This document shows positions 53,425-60,963 of a stretch of DNA of 64,000 bases, one piece after another; position 1 is the stretch's first letter, and the number at the start of each line of letters is the position of its first letter. A program made the translations under genes and the position numbers. The notes beneath the pieces were generated by a model, which saw nothing but the letters and a program-made list of their open reading frames with translations, ran no database searches and was not told the DNA's origin. Source of the DNA: Nocardia panacis (lineage in GTDB: Bacteria > Actinomycetota > Actinomycetes > Mycobacteriales > Mycobacteriaceae); contig NZ_QZFU01000016.1 in the NCBI RefSeq assembly GCF_003598715.1, positions 372,001 through 436,000 of the forward strand, given 5' to 3'.

Positions 53425-53856
53425 TCACTTCGGCAGTTTGTCGATTCTGGCGGCTTCGGTGTGGAAGCGATCCGCGAAGTGCCGATCCTGTTCGATGTAG
53501 CGGTCGCGCATCGCTGCGAAGAGTTGGCGAATCTCTTCGACCGCATGCGCGTTCTCCGTCAGCACCGTAGCGAAGCTGTTGCCGTCTTCCTGACCCATTG
53601 CCTTTTTGCGGAAGCGTTCCGCCATGGCCGGCGCCGAAGTGAGCAACGAATCGGGATGATCGCCGAATCCCCACAGGTTGATGCCCGCGACGTATTTCAT
53701 CTCACTCTGCACATCAGCAATCACATGATCCACAAAGTGGGCGCACTCGCGGTCGATCCGCGCGAACTCCTCCGGGCTCATCCGCAGATTCAATCTACCC
53801 TCGGCGGCCTCGGCTATCAGTCCCGCGAGCTGCCCAGGCTTCTCTTGGTCGGCCAT
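53425..53856 (-). CDS. PE-like small partner of the second ESX module
   Basis: A 143-residue helical protein without cysteine, signal or membrane segment. Sequence words (LRMSPEEFARIDRECAHFVD, MKYVAGINLWGFGDHPDSLL) are not those of canonical PE proteins, so the role is taken from its place: just before a PPE-like gene and EspG, after a DUF3558 lipoprotein. A GAGAGGAAT-like binding site precedes the ATG. It could also be a WXG100-like helical protein; it has no clear WxG. Confidence 0.6.
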   Translation of the reverse strand: MADQEKPGQLAGLIAEAAEGRLNLRMSPEEFARIDRECAHFVDHVIADVQSEMKYVAGINLWGFGDHPDSLLTSAPAMAERFRKKAMGQEDGNSFATVLTENAHAVEEIRQLFAAMRDRYIEQDRHFADRFHTEAARIDKLPK

Positions 53857-53894
53857 GTCGCGAATTCCTCTCTTCCAGAGTCGAATACCGATAC

Positions 53895-54455
53895 TTACGC
53901 GCTGGCGGGCATGCTGGGAGCTATCTTCTCAGCCACCCCACGGGCCAGTTCACACGCATCAGTTTTCGACGTGCTCGCATAGGGCGGATTGTTGAGCAGA
54001 AACTCCAAGGTGCCGCCCTTCATATCCACATTGACCCAACACGCCTCGCTATCATCGGGCCGCCTGGTTGATACGGCCGACCGTAGGCCGATGGTGAAAT
54101 CACGCGTATCCGGGAACCCCTTGGCGCGCACCATGCCCAACGTGAGGTTGGTCGCGGTAATCCCAACGGTATAGCCGCTCGGCTTCACCCAGCCACAGCC
54201 GCGCCACTTGATGCCGCCACTACCGTCGAATACCTTCGGGCTGGTTGGTTCGAGACTCAGCGATTCCATGACAGTCGCCGGGATGTCCTTGCACGGATCG
54301 AACCCCTGTGGAACATCCGCTGCGACGGCGGGCCGATCCTTACCCGGCCCCGAGGACGAGGAACCCCCACTGTCACTGCACCCCGCGACGACAACCACCG
54401 CCGCAACGGCAAAGACAGTGGCCCGCACCGCTTTAGACCTACCAGTCATCCACAC
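53895..54455 (-). CDS. DUF3558 lipoprotein
   Basis: A 186-residue lipoprotein: signal MWMTGRSKAVRATVFAVAAV, lipobox VVAGCSDS, a Ser/Gly linker and a DUF3558 domain. Typical features are FDPCKDIPATVMESL, WRGCGWVKP, SEACWVNVDM and the final ACELARGVAEKI. DUF3558 proteins are abundant in Nocardia and Mycobacterium, often near ESX accessory genes; their role is unknown. First gene of the four-gene unit with PE-like, PPE-like and EspG. Confidence 0.85.
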   Translation of the reverse strand: MWMTGRSKAVRATVFAVAAVVVVAGCSDSGGSSSSGPGKDRPAVAADVPQGFDPCKDIPATVMESLSLEPTSPKVFDGSGGIKWRGCGWVKPSGYTVGITATNLTLGMVRAKGFPDTRDFTIGLRSAVSTRRPDDSEACWVNVDMKGGTLEFLLNNPPYASTSKTDACELARGVAEKIAPSMPASA

Positions 54456-54917
54456 CCCTTCACGCGCCCCCGCATCGGTACTCGGCCGGAGGTAGACCCC
54501 GAATACTATGCGCAGACCTTACCGCCGCCCACGATCGGACGACAAGGAACACGCCAGGATCCGGCACCCCCTGCCACTCCGAGCCGCAACCGAGGGGCGC
54601 GAGTCCCCAACCTCACCCGATTCGCCACGGCACCAACAGATTCCGCAGAACGTAGCCTTGCGCCACAAGTGCGGCCAACCTTGTCGGTCCATGTTCCAGC
54701 CGCTTCGCCATAGTCGACGCAACCGGGCATCGAGTCGCGAACTACAACTGGTCGCCGTCGGGTGTCCAGCCTTCATATTCGGTGCCGACGAGATCGCCGC
54801 AGAATCGTCCCGGCAGTTCGGTTTGTCGGCTCGGGAAGCATCCCGTTTGCGGACGAAAACCCGGCCGCTCCGAATAGAAGTTCAGAGCAGCCGGACTCTC
54901 GCAATACACCTACGCCG
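54456..54917. other. Intergenic region with a degraded paralogue
   Basis: 462 bases between the toxin-side genes and the DUF3558 gene. About 150 bases (54742-54890) are a decayed copy of the acidic small-protein gene. The rest contains the promoter of the DUF3558 unit and nothing else recognised. Confidence 0.6.
54742..54890 (-). pseudogene. Frameshifted third copy of the small acidic protein gene
   Basis: On the minus strand, one frame reads FSSANGMLPEPT, and the next frame continues LPGRFCGDLVGTEYEGWT, then PDGDQL and a stop. The intact neighbours have NAVLPEPTAELPGRFGGDDL and AGTEYEGWTPDGD. So this is a paralogue with a frameshift between the two blocks, no usable start codon and a GG to CG change. 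Confidence 0.8.
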
Positions 54918-55253
54918 CTAGGACGCGCGGTTGAGCCTTGCTGCCAACCAGTCGGCGTGCGGGCCTCTCACCTCGCACGACACCTCGGCGACGGGCGCGG
55001 GTTCGGGCGCGGGGTCTGGTAGCTGCGCGCGTCCCAGCTTCCGAAACTCCGCATAGGTGAGCGGGGCAGTGCCGTTCCCGGGCCACCAGCCCGGCGGATT
55101 GGCGAAGCTGACCAAGGCGGCGAATACGTCGGCGAAATCGATCTGCCGATTCCCGCGCGCCGAGGCCTCACCGGCAGCCAAATGTAGAAGAGTCACCAGT
55201 CCCGGAGCAGCCGGGTCCACAGTCACCCGGCACTCATCCTCACTGTGTTCCAT
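54918..55253 (-). CDS. Hypothetical protein in the toxin locus
   Basis: A 111-residue protein. The N-terminal half (LVTLLHLAAGEASARGNRQI and DFADVFAALVSFANPPGW) recalls the helical pattern of Clp N-terminal domains, with A, G and I at similar spacing, but I would not assign that family. The middle is WPGNGTAPLTYAEFRKL; the tail is Pro-rich and ends ADWLAARLNRAS. It lies on the same strand 100 bases after the two small acidic genes and upstream of the decayed copy, so it is probably part of the toxin locus. It could be an immunity or accessory protein. Confidence 0.55.
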   Translation of the reverse strand: MEHSEDECRVTVDPAAPGLVTLLHLAAGEASARGNRQIDFADVFAALVSFANPPGWWPGNGTAPLTYAEFRKLGRAQLPDPAPEPAPVAEVSCEVRGPHADWLAARLNRAS

Positions 55254-55352
55254 CGTCGGATTCTTTCCTTTTCTCCGTCCCGCCGAATCATTCGACGCGG
55301 ATGATTTACGTCGGGCTCAACGCTGGACCTCCGAGGCGGACAGGAGTTGCGG

Positions 55353-55568
55353 TCAATCGCTGTCGGATGTCCAGCCTTCATATTCGGTGCCGGCGAGGTC
55401 GTCGCCGCCGAACCGCCCCCGCAGTCCGGTTGTCGACTCGGGGAGCATCGCGTTGCGGTCGGTGTTGAAATCCGCGAACATCTGATCCAACTTCTTGCCG
55501 TATTCCTCGCTGATGGTCCAACCCGCCTCCTCGGCGGTGCGGAATACCTTTCCTGCTTTCTCTTCCAT
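55353..55568 (-). CDS. Small acidic protein, copy 2 (candidate immunity or accessory gene)
   Basis: A 71-residue, strongly acidic protein. MEEKAGKVF opens it, EEAGWTISEE, MFADFNTDRNAMLPE and GRFGGDDLAGTEYEGWT follow, and it ends DSD. It is a clear paralogue of the 77-residue protein just upstream. The family is unknown to me. The most conserved block is the C-terminal GRFGGDDLAGTEYEGWT. Acidic single-domain proteins following a secreted toxin gene are often immunity proteins, but secretion partners or DNA-mimic roles are also possible. Here the link is only by position. Confidence 0.65.
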   Translation of the reverse strand: MEEKAGKVFRTAEEAGWTISEEYGKKLDQMFADFNTDRNAMLPESTTGLRGRFGGDDLAGTEYEGWTSDSD

Positions 55569-55642
55569 AGCGTGTCCTTTTCCGGTTTCCCCAGCCAATG
55601 ATTCGCATCGGGTTCGGCGAGTCGCTGGGGCAGACAAGAGGT

Positions 55643-55876
55643 TTATGACCGGTCGCCGTCGGGCGTCCAACCTTCGTATTCGGTGCCTGCGAGGTCGTCG
55701 CCGCCGAACCGCCCTGGCAGTTCGGCTGTCGGCTCGGGCAGTACTGCGTTGCGGTTGGCGTTGAAGTCGTCGAACATCTTCTGCACCTCGCTTCTCTCCT
55801 CTTCGCTGAGGCCCCAGCCCGCTGCGGCCACCTCTTCGGGAGAGTAGAAGATCTTTCCTGCTTTTTCTTCGGGCAT
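55643..55876 (-). CDS. Small acidic protein, copy 1 (candidate immunity or accessory gene)
   Basis: A 77-residue acidic protein starting 15 bases after the stop of the ADP-ribosyltransferase-like gene on the same strand, hence the first gene after the toxin. MPEEKAGKIF, PEEVAAAGWGLSEEE, MFDDFNANRNAVLPEPT and GRFGGDDLAGTEYEGWT define the family together with copy 2 and the pseudogene copy. No signal peptide, membrane segment or cysteine. Being directly downstream of the toxin it is the best candidate for a cognate immunity protein; that is inference from gene order. Confidence 0.68.
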   Translation of the reverse strand: MPEEKAGKIFYSPEEVAAAGWGLSEEERSEVQKMFDDFNANRNAVLPEPTAELPGRFGGDDLAGTEYEGWTPDGDRS

Positions 55877-55891
55877 GTCTGCTGTCCTCGG

Positions 55892-57391
55892 CTAGCTTTC
55901 TCTCATCTGGATGATGATCCGCCCCGTTTTCGGGTCGGTGAATTTATTCAACACATCGAAATTCGTCCCCGATTTGAACAGCACTTCCAACTCCTGAGGG
56001 GCATTGGAGTAGTGGCCGACGTATTTTCCGTGGACGGAGACGATCTGGTATTCGACTTCCCGTTCACCTTTCATCGCGGCCTCGGCGGTCGCCGAGGAGG
56101 AGGTGAATCCCTTCTCGGTGCTGACACCGCCGATTTTGTACCTGTCGAGAACATCCTGCGGGAGGGTGGTGCGCCGGGTGACCATGCCCTGGTAGTCGGG
56201 CAGTTTGTCCAGTGTGGCGTTGAGCTGATCGGCGCGGACCTGCTGTTCGACGCTCAGGTTCCCGCTGCGCAGGCCCGCGTTGAGGTCGTAGGCGCCGCCG
56301 CCGGTGTAGTCGGCGAGTGCGGTCTTGTCGGCGGGGGCGAGATCGATCTTCGGGATCCCTTCCGGGTGTACGACCGGTTCGAGGTCGACCGGCTTCTTCG
56401 GCGTCGGGGTCTTCGCCTTCTCTGCCAGTTCGGCGATCCGCCGCACTTCCCGCTCATTTTTGGCGATATCGATCTCGGTTACAACGCCCTTGGCGATGCC
56501 TTGTTCGAACTTCCATTCCTCGATGAGGGTTTTGATCGGCTTGGCGAAGCGGGCGGCGATCTGCACCGCCCGCGCGGAGGCGACCGCGACCCCGATACCG
56601 AAGGTGACGGTGCTCAACGCGATACCGATGGCATAGTTGATCGCCAACTCTTTGAGCAGTTCCTCGCCGAGCTGCTCGAGTTCCTTCTTCAATGCCGCCC
56701 GCAGGGCATCGAGGGCTTCGCGATGGTGCTGGGCCGAGATCCCGAGCTCACTCATCCCCGCGATCACGTCTTGCACGGCGGTCTTCAAATGAGCGAGGTC
56801 TTCGCCGATGAACGCGACCTCGGGGCTGCGCACCGAGCCGTCGAACTGATCGATGGCCGCCGCCAGCGCGGCGGGGAATGCGGTGATGCGCGGGTCGGCG
56901 GCGATGTCGTGCCAGGTTGTGGCGATATTCGACAGCTTTCCCGCGTTGCCGTCCGGGACGATGATGCCGATCTTCGCTACCAGCGCGAGGGCCTCCTGTA
57001 GGCCGGATCCGGGTCCGCCCGCGCTGGGCAGCGGATACCGACACGTGGTGACGGGTGGGTACAGGCTCGGCTTGGTCGGTGCGGCCCCTTTCGCACCGGT
57101 GGTGGCGTTGTATTCGGCGGTGGCGTGGTTGAACCCGGCCTGATTGATCAATCCGGCGTAGTTCCCGGTGGCGCCGGCGATATTGGTGACCGCGAGCAGC
57201 AGAGTTTTGGCGCGGGCATCGTAGGATTCTGCCCATTTGCGGGCTTCCTCGTAGGATCCGCACATGTCGCCGCCCTCGTCGAGGCGCGGATAGTACGAGT
57301 CGACGCAGGCGAAGAAGTCACCGGCCGCGGTATTCAGTTTCTTCGCGATGTCGTAATAGGTCGCGACGTCGATGACCAGCGACGCGGTCAT
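55892..57391 (-). CDS. Predicted type VII-secreted mono-ADP-ribosyltransferase toxin
   Basis: A 499-residue protein. The N-terminal 100 residues are helical and ESX-substrate-like (VATYYDIAKKLNTAAGDFF, KWAESYDARAKTLLLAV). A long helical middle includes a hydrophobic stretch at about 250-272. The C-terminal 100 residues fit the R-S-E class of ADP-ribosyltransferases: YQGMVTRRTTL (Arg406 or 407), KGFTSSSAT (430-433, STS-like) and PQELEVLF (ExE at 467-469). Such enzymes move ADP-ribose from NAD to a target protein (or DNA/nucleotide). The ATG at 57391 overlaps the stop of a WXG100 gene (ATGA), and a second WXG100 gene precedes it, as in secreted LXG/WXG toxin operons. The target is unknown. Confidence 0.82.
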   Translation of the reverse strand: MTASLVIDVATYYDIAKKLNTAAGDFFACVDSYYPRLDEGGDMCGSYEEARKWAESYDARAKTLLLAVTNIAGATGNYAGLINQAGFNHATAEYNATTGAKGAAPTKPSLYPPVTTCRYPLPSAGGPGSGLQEALALVAKIGIIVPDGNAGKLSNIATTWHDIAADPRITAFPAALAAAIDQFDGSVRSPEVAFIGEDLAHLKTAVQDVIAGMSELGISAQHHREALDALRAALKKELEQLGEELLKELAINYAIGIALSTVTFGIGVAVASARAVQIAARFAKPIKTLIEEWKFEQGIAKGVVTEIDIAKNEREVRRIAELAEKAKTPTPKKPVDLEPVVHPEGIPKIDLAPADKTALADYTGGGAYDLNAGLRSGNLSVEQQVRADQLNATLDKLPDYQGMVTRRTTLPQDVLDRYKIGGVSTEKGFTSSSATAEAAMKGEREVEYQIVSVHGKYVGHYSNAPQELEVLFKSGTNFDVLNKFTDPKTGRIIIQMRES

Positions 57392-57690
57392 CGACCGAAC
57401 ACCTTCATATTCATCGCGCACACATCGCTGTAGTGCGCGTGGGCAGTACGTGCGGCCTCATGCATCGCGTCGACGCCCGCGCGAATCTCGGCCACTCCCT
57501 TCGCCCAGTCCTGGTGGGCCTGAACGTGCATGGCCGCGGACGCGCCGCTCCACTCGCTGTGCAGCGCGCGGACCCGTGTGTCGATGCCTTGCAGCGATTC
57601 ATCGAGGAATCCCAGTAGCCCGGCGACCTTCGCGGTGACCTGGTCCAGATGCTCCAGATCGACCCGGTAGACAACATCGTCACCGCTCAT
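57388..57690 (-). CDS. WXG100-family protein B (toxin partner)
   Basis: A 100-residue helical-hairpin protein with WSG in ALHSEWSGASAAMHVQ at the usual position near residue 47. The second helix carries HYSDVCAMNM near the end. WXG100 proteins form dimers and ride with larger substrates through type VII secretion systems. The ATG overlaps the stop of WXG100 protein A (ATGA), and its own stop overlaps the toxin start (ATGA). All three are thus coupled in translation, a strong sign of a complex. Confidence 0.85.
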   Translation of the reverse strand: MSGDDVVYRVDLEHLDQVTAKVAGLLGFLDESLQGIDTRVRALHSEWSGASAAMHVQAHQDWAKGVAEIRAGVDAMHEAARTAHAHYSDVCAMNMKVFGR

Positions 57691-58013
57691 GGCAGCACCA
57701 GGCTGGACATGTAGTTGCGCTGCACCTCGGCGCGGCGGGCGTCGACCGCGGCCACCGCCTCGGCGCAGGCCCCGAGCGCGGTCGCCAGTTCTTTGAGCGC
57801 GTCGAAAGCGGCGAGCGCACCGCGATGCACCTGCTCCCAGCCCGCGCCGTAGGCGTCGGCGGCCGTACCGCGCCACGATGCGCGCAGGCCGCGCACCTCG
57901 GCGTCGGCGGCGCGGAATCCCTCCATCAGCGCCTGTGCGGTCGCGACGATGAATTCGCCTGCGCCGCGTACGGATTCGGGCACCATCGCGAACTCCGTCG
58001 ATGATGCGACCAT
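57687..58013 (-). CDS. WXG100-family protein A (toxin partner)
   Basis: A 108-residue helical protein with the WRG turn in GLRASWRGTAADAYGAGWEQ near residue 47, and an Ala-rich second helix. It is followed with ATGA overlap by WXG100 protein B. AGGAGG lies upstream of the ATG at 58013, so this start is the preferred one. The same frame is open further upstream to an ATG at 58199 and there encodes a lipoprotein-like signal peptide; see the next entry. Confidence 0.82.
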   Translation of the reverse strand: MVASSTEFAMVPESVRGAGEFIVATAQALMEGFRAADAEVRGLRASWRGTAADAYGAGWEQVHRGALAAFDALKELATALGACAEAVAAVDARRAEVQRNYMSSLVLP

Positions 58014-58199
58014 GCCGACCTCCTGCTTCCCGAGTGGGTTGTGCCCTGTATTCCTGGACACCCCTCGACCACGAAAGGCGCCATCCGAACCGGTACCGCT
58101 TACTTCTCGACCGCAACCAGCGGCAATGGCCACTGCCACCGCCACGAGAACCACCACCCGGAGCACGTCGGACCTGCTCATCGCCGAGCACCCGGTCAT
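58014..58199 (-). other. In-frame lipoprotein-like segment before WXG100 protein A
   Basis: The ATG at 58199 overlaps the stop of the DUF4254 gene (ATGA), and the frame then encodes a hydrophobic signal peptide with lipobox (VAVAIAAGCGREVSG). About 28 more residues follow before it enters the WXG100 gene without a stop. If read through it would give a 170-residue lipoprotein-WXG fusion. More likely it is the remnant of a DUF3558-type lipoprotein gene whose 3' end was lost. I cannot tell which from sequence alone. Confidence 0.5.
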
Positions 58200-58630
58200 G
58201 CCTCGACCCTCCGGCGCACGGGTACTCGCCGTCGTCCGGTGGATAGCTCCGCGACCAGGTCCTCGTAGCCGAAAGCGGCCTCGGCCAACTCTTCCCACGC
58301 ATCCCACAGCTCGTCCCCGCCCGCATCGCGCGAAGCGACAGCGGCGTACGCGGTCCGTTGCGCGACCCTGTCTACTACTGCCCCAACGGATTCCGTATGC
58401 AATGCCCAAACCCCGTCGAGGGCGGGCGGGCGCGATTCGACCCACCGGTCGATCCGATCGACGAGTTCGCGTTCGAGGCTGAGGCTTTCGCCGATATCGC
58501 AGCGCGAGTCACCGATCCGGGACTCGTGCAGCACGGTCAGCATCCGCGCCCAGCGCAGCAGTGGATGTTCCGGAACCTGTTCGCCGCGGCAAGCCCGGAG
58601 TAATTGGTCGCGGGATGGAAATGGATTCAT
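58196..58630 (-). CDS. DUF4254 family protein (locus 2)
   Basis: A 144-residue paralogue of the protein at 39347: ELVDRIDRWVESRPPAL, LHTESVGAVVDRVAQ and AWEELAEAAFGYEDLVAELS match it closely. It opens the toxin-locus strand, upstream of the lipoprotein-like segment and the WXG100 genes, and its stop overlaps the ATG at 58199. This makes the DUF4254 protein part of the same transcription unit as the predicted toxin, and the family may serve type VII secretion loci. Start ATG 58630 has AAGGGGG upstream. Confidence 0.8.
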   Translation of the reverse strand: MNPFPSRDQLLRACRGEQVPEHPLLRWARMLTVLHESRIGDSRCDIGESLSLERELVDRIDRWVESRPPALDGVWALHTESVGAVVDRVAQRTAYAAVASRDAGGDELWDAWEELAEAAFGYEDLVAELSTGRRRVPVRRRVEA

Positions 58631-58911
58631 GGTCGAGCAAGCCCCCTTCTTGTGTGCGATCTCGCGCGGGCACGAAGGGCGAGGAGCCGGTATCGCGTCC
58701 GCAGCCGAGATCAGACACCTGGCCGCCATCGAAGGAAAGGGGTTCGGGAAAAGTGGTCGAAGTGGGGTATATGCCCAGGACACGACCCTCGACAGGGGCT
58801 CGCGGCGACCCGCGCCCGCGGCGGATATGTCCCGAATCGGATCGGCGGAACATGACGGTTCTCACAGCGGGTTGGGGTTGAGGTGGACTCGAACGGGAGG
58901 ACGGCGAGAAT

Positions 58912-60963
58912 GTGGGGATGAGTGGCGTTGACGAGAGCGTGACGGACCCCTACCTCTGGCTGGAGGAGGTCGCCGACGAGCGGTGCCTGGATTGGGCTCG
59001 TGCCCGCAATGACGTGGTGGTGGACCGTTTCGCCTCCTCGCCCCGGTTCACCGAGACGCAGCGCCGCATCCTGGACATGCTCGACACCGACGCGAAGATC
59101 GCCTATCCGGGCCGTCGGGGCAGTTGGCTGTACAACTTCTGGCGGGATGCGGATCATCCGCGTGGCCTGTGGCGGCGGACCACCTTCGAGGAGTACGCCA
59201 AGGACGCCCCCGACTGGGATGTCCTGATCGATCTGGACGCGCTCGCCACGGCCGAGGACGAGAACTGGGTGTGGGGTGGGGCCGGCGTGCTGCGCCCGGC
59301 GCAGAATCGCGCCATGATCAGCCTGTCGCGCGGCGGTGCGGATGCCAAGGTGGTGCGCGAATTCGACTTGGAGACAAGGCGATTCATCGAACAGGCGGAC
59401 GGCGGCTACTTCCTCCCCGAGGCGAAGTCGCAACTGAGCTGGATCGATATCGACAATGTCTATGTCGGAACGGATTTCGGTGCCGGTTCACTGACCGACT
59501 CCGGCTATCCGCGCATCGCCAAGCGTTGGCGGCGCGGCGCCCCGCTCGCGGATGCCGTGACGGTGTACGAGGGCGCGGCGGGCGATGTCGCCATCTCCGC
59601 CGGTTACGACCGAACCCCGGGCCATGAGCGGCATTTCGTCGGCCGCGCCACCGACTTCTTCAATGAGGAGCTGTACCTCCTGGAGTCCGATGGCGCACTG
59701 ATACGGGTGGACACCCCGACCGATGCCGGCACCTCCTGGTACAAGGATTGGCTCACGATCCGTCTGAAGTCGGACTGGGAGGTGGCGGGCCGGACCTACC
59801 CGGCGGGCGCGCTTCTGGTCGCGGATCTCAAGGAATTCCTCGATGGTGCAAGGGATTTCGAGGTGCTGTTCACCCCGGACGAGCACACTTCGCTGCACGG
59901 CTACGGCTGGACCGAGAACCATCTGCTGCTCATCACCCTGCAGGATGTGCAGACCAAGCTGTCGGTGCTCACCCCCGGCGTGGATGGTTGGACCAGGGCG
60001 CCCCTCGCCGATTCCCCATCGATGGCCACCACCAGCGTGCTGAATCTGGATCCGCTGGAGGGCGGCGACGAATTCATGCTCAGCACAAGCGGTTTCACCA
60101 CGCCGGGCACGCTGCTGGCCGGTTCGGTGGGCGGCGCGACGACCCGACTCAAGCAGGAACCCGGCTTCTTCGACGCCGACGGTATCGAGACCGAACAGTT
60201 CTTCGCCCGCTCCGAGGACGGAACCATGGTGCCGTACTTCGTGATTCGGCACCGCGACCATCGTGATACGCCGCGTCCCACGGTGATGTCGGGTTACGGC
60301 GGTTTCGAGGTCTCGCGCACCCCCGCCTACAGCGGTGCGTCGGGTATCGGCTGGTTGGAGCAGGGCGGCACCTGGGTGACCACCAATATCCGCGGCGGCG
60401 GCGAATACGGCCCGCAGTGGCACACCTCGGCGCAGAAGGCCAACCGGCACAAGGTGTACGAGGATTTCGCGGCCATCGCGCGGGATCTGGTGGCGCGCGG
60501 CATCACCACGCCCGAACAGTTGGGCGCGGTGGGCGGCAGCAATGGCGGCCTGCTCATGGGTGTCATGCTGACCCGCTACCCGGAACTGTTCGGGGCCATC
60601 GTGTGCCAGGTGCCGCTGCTGGATATGCGGCGCTACCACCTGCTGCTGGCGGGCGCGTCCTGGATGGCGGAGTACGGTGACCCGGACAACCCGACCGAAT
60701 GGGAGTACATCTCGAAATACTCGCCGTATCAGAATGTTCGGGCCGATGCGAAGTATCCGCCCATCCTGCTGACCACCTCGACCCGCGACGACCGCGTGCA
60801 TCCCGGTCATGCCCGCAAGATGGCGGCGCTGCTGGAGTCGCAGGGTCATCGGGTCTGGTACCACGAGAATATCGAGGGCGGACACGGCGGCGCGGCCGAC
60901 AACAAGCAGTCGGCTTTCCAGGCGGCGCTGATCTATGAGTTCTTCTCGGAACTGTTGAGGTGA
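58912..60963 (+). CDS. S9-family prolyl oligopeptidase
   Basis: A 683-residue serine peptidase with an N-terminal beta-propeller and C-terminal alpha/beta-hydrolase domain. The triad is Ser543 (GGSNGG), Asp626 or 627 (STRDDRVHP) and His658 (EGGHGG). No signal peptide, so cytosolic. It cleaves short peptides after proline or related residues. The GTG at 58912 and the ATG at 58918 are both possible starts. The M. tuberculosis homologue is Rv0457c, from memory. It converges with the hydrolase gene without space for a terminator. Confidence 0.93.
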   Translation: MGMSGVDESVTDPYLWLEEVADERCLDWARARNDVVVDRFASSPRFTETQRRILDMLDTDAKIAYPGRRGSWLYNFWRDADHPRGLWRRTTFEEYAKDAPDWDVLIDLDALATAEDENWVWGGAGVLRPAQNRAMISLSRGGADAKVVREFDLETRRFIEQADGGYFLPEAKSQLSWIDIDNVYVGTDFGAGSLTDSGYPRIAKRWRRGAPLADAVTVYEGAAGDVAISAGYDRTPGHERHFVGRATDFFNEELYLLESDGALIRVDTPTDAGTSWYKDWLTIRLKSDWEVAGRTYPAGALLVADLKEFLDGARDFEVLFTPDEHTSLHGYGWTENHLLLITLQDVQTKLSVLTPGVDGWTRAPLADSPSMATTSVLNLDPLEGGDEFMLSTSGFTTPGTLLAGSVGGATTRLKQEPGFFDADGIETEQFFARSEDGTMVPYFVIRHRDHRDTPRPTVMSGYGGFEVSRTPAYSGASGIGWLEQGGTWVTTNIRGGGEYGPQWHTSAQKANRHKVYEDFAAIARDLVARGITTPEQLGAVGGSNGGLLMGVMLTRYPELFGAIVCQVPLLDMRRYHLLLAGASWMAEYGDPDNPTEWEYISKYSPYQNVRADAKYPPILLTTSTRDDRVHPGHARKMAALLESQGHRVWYHENIEGGHGGAADNKQSAFQAALIYEFFSELLR

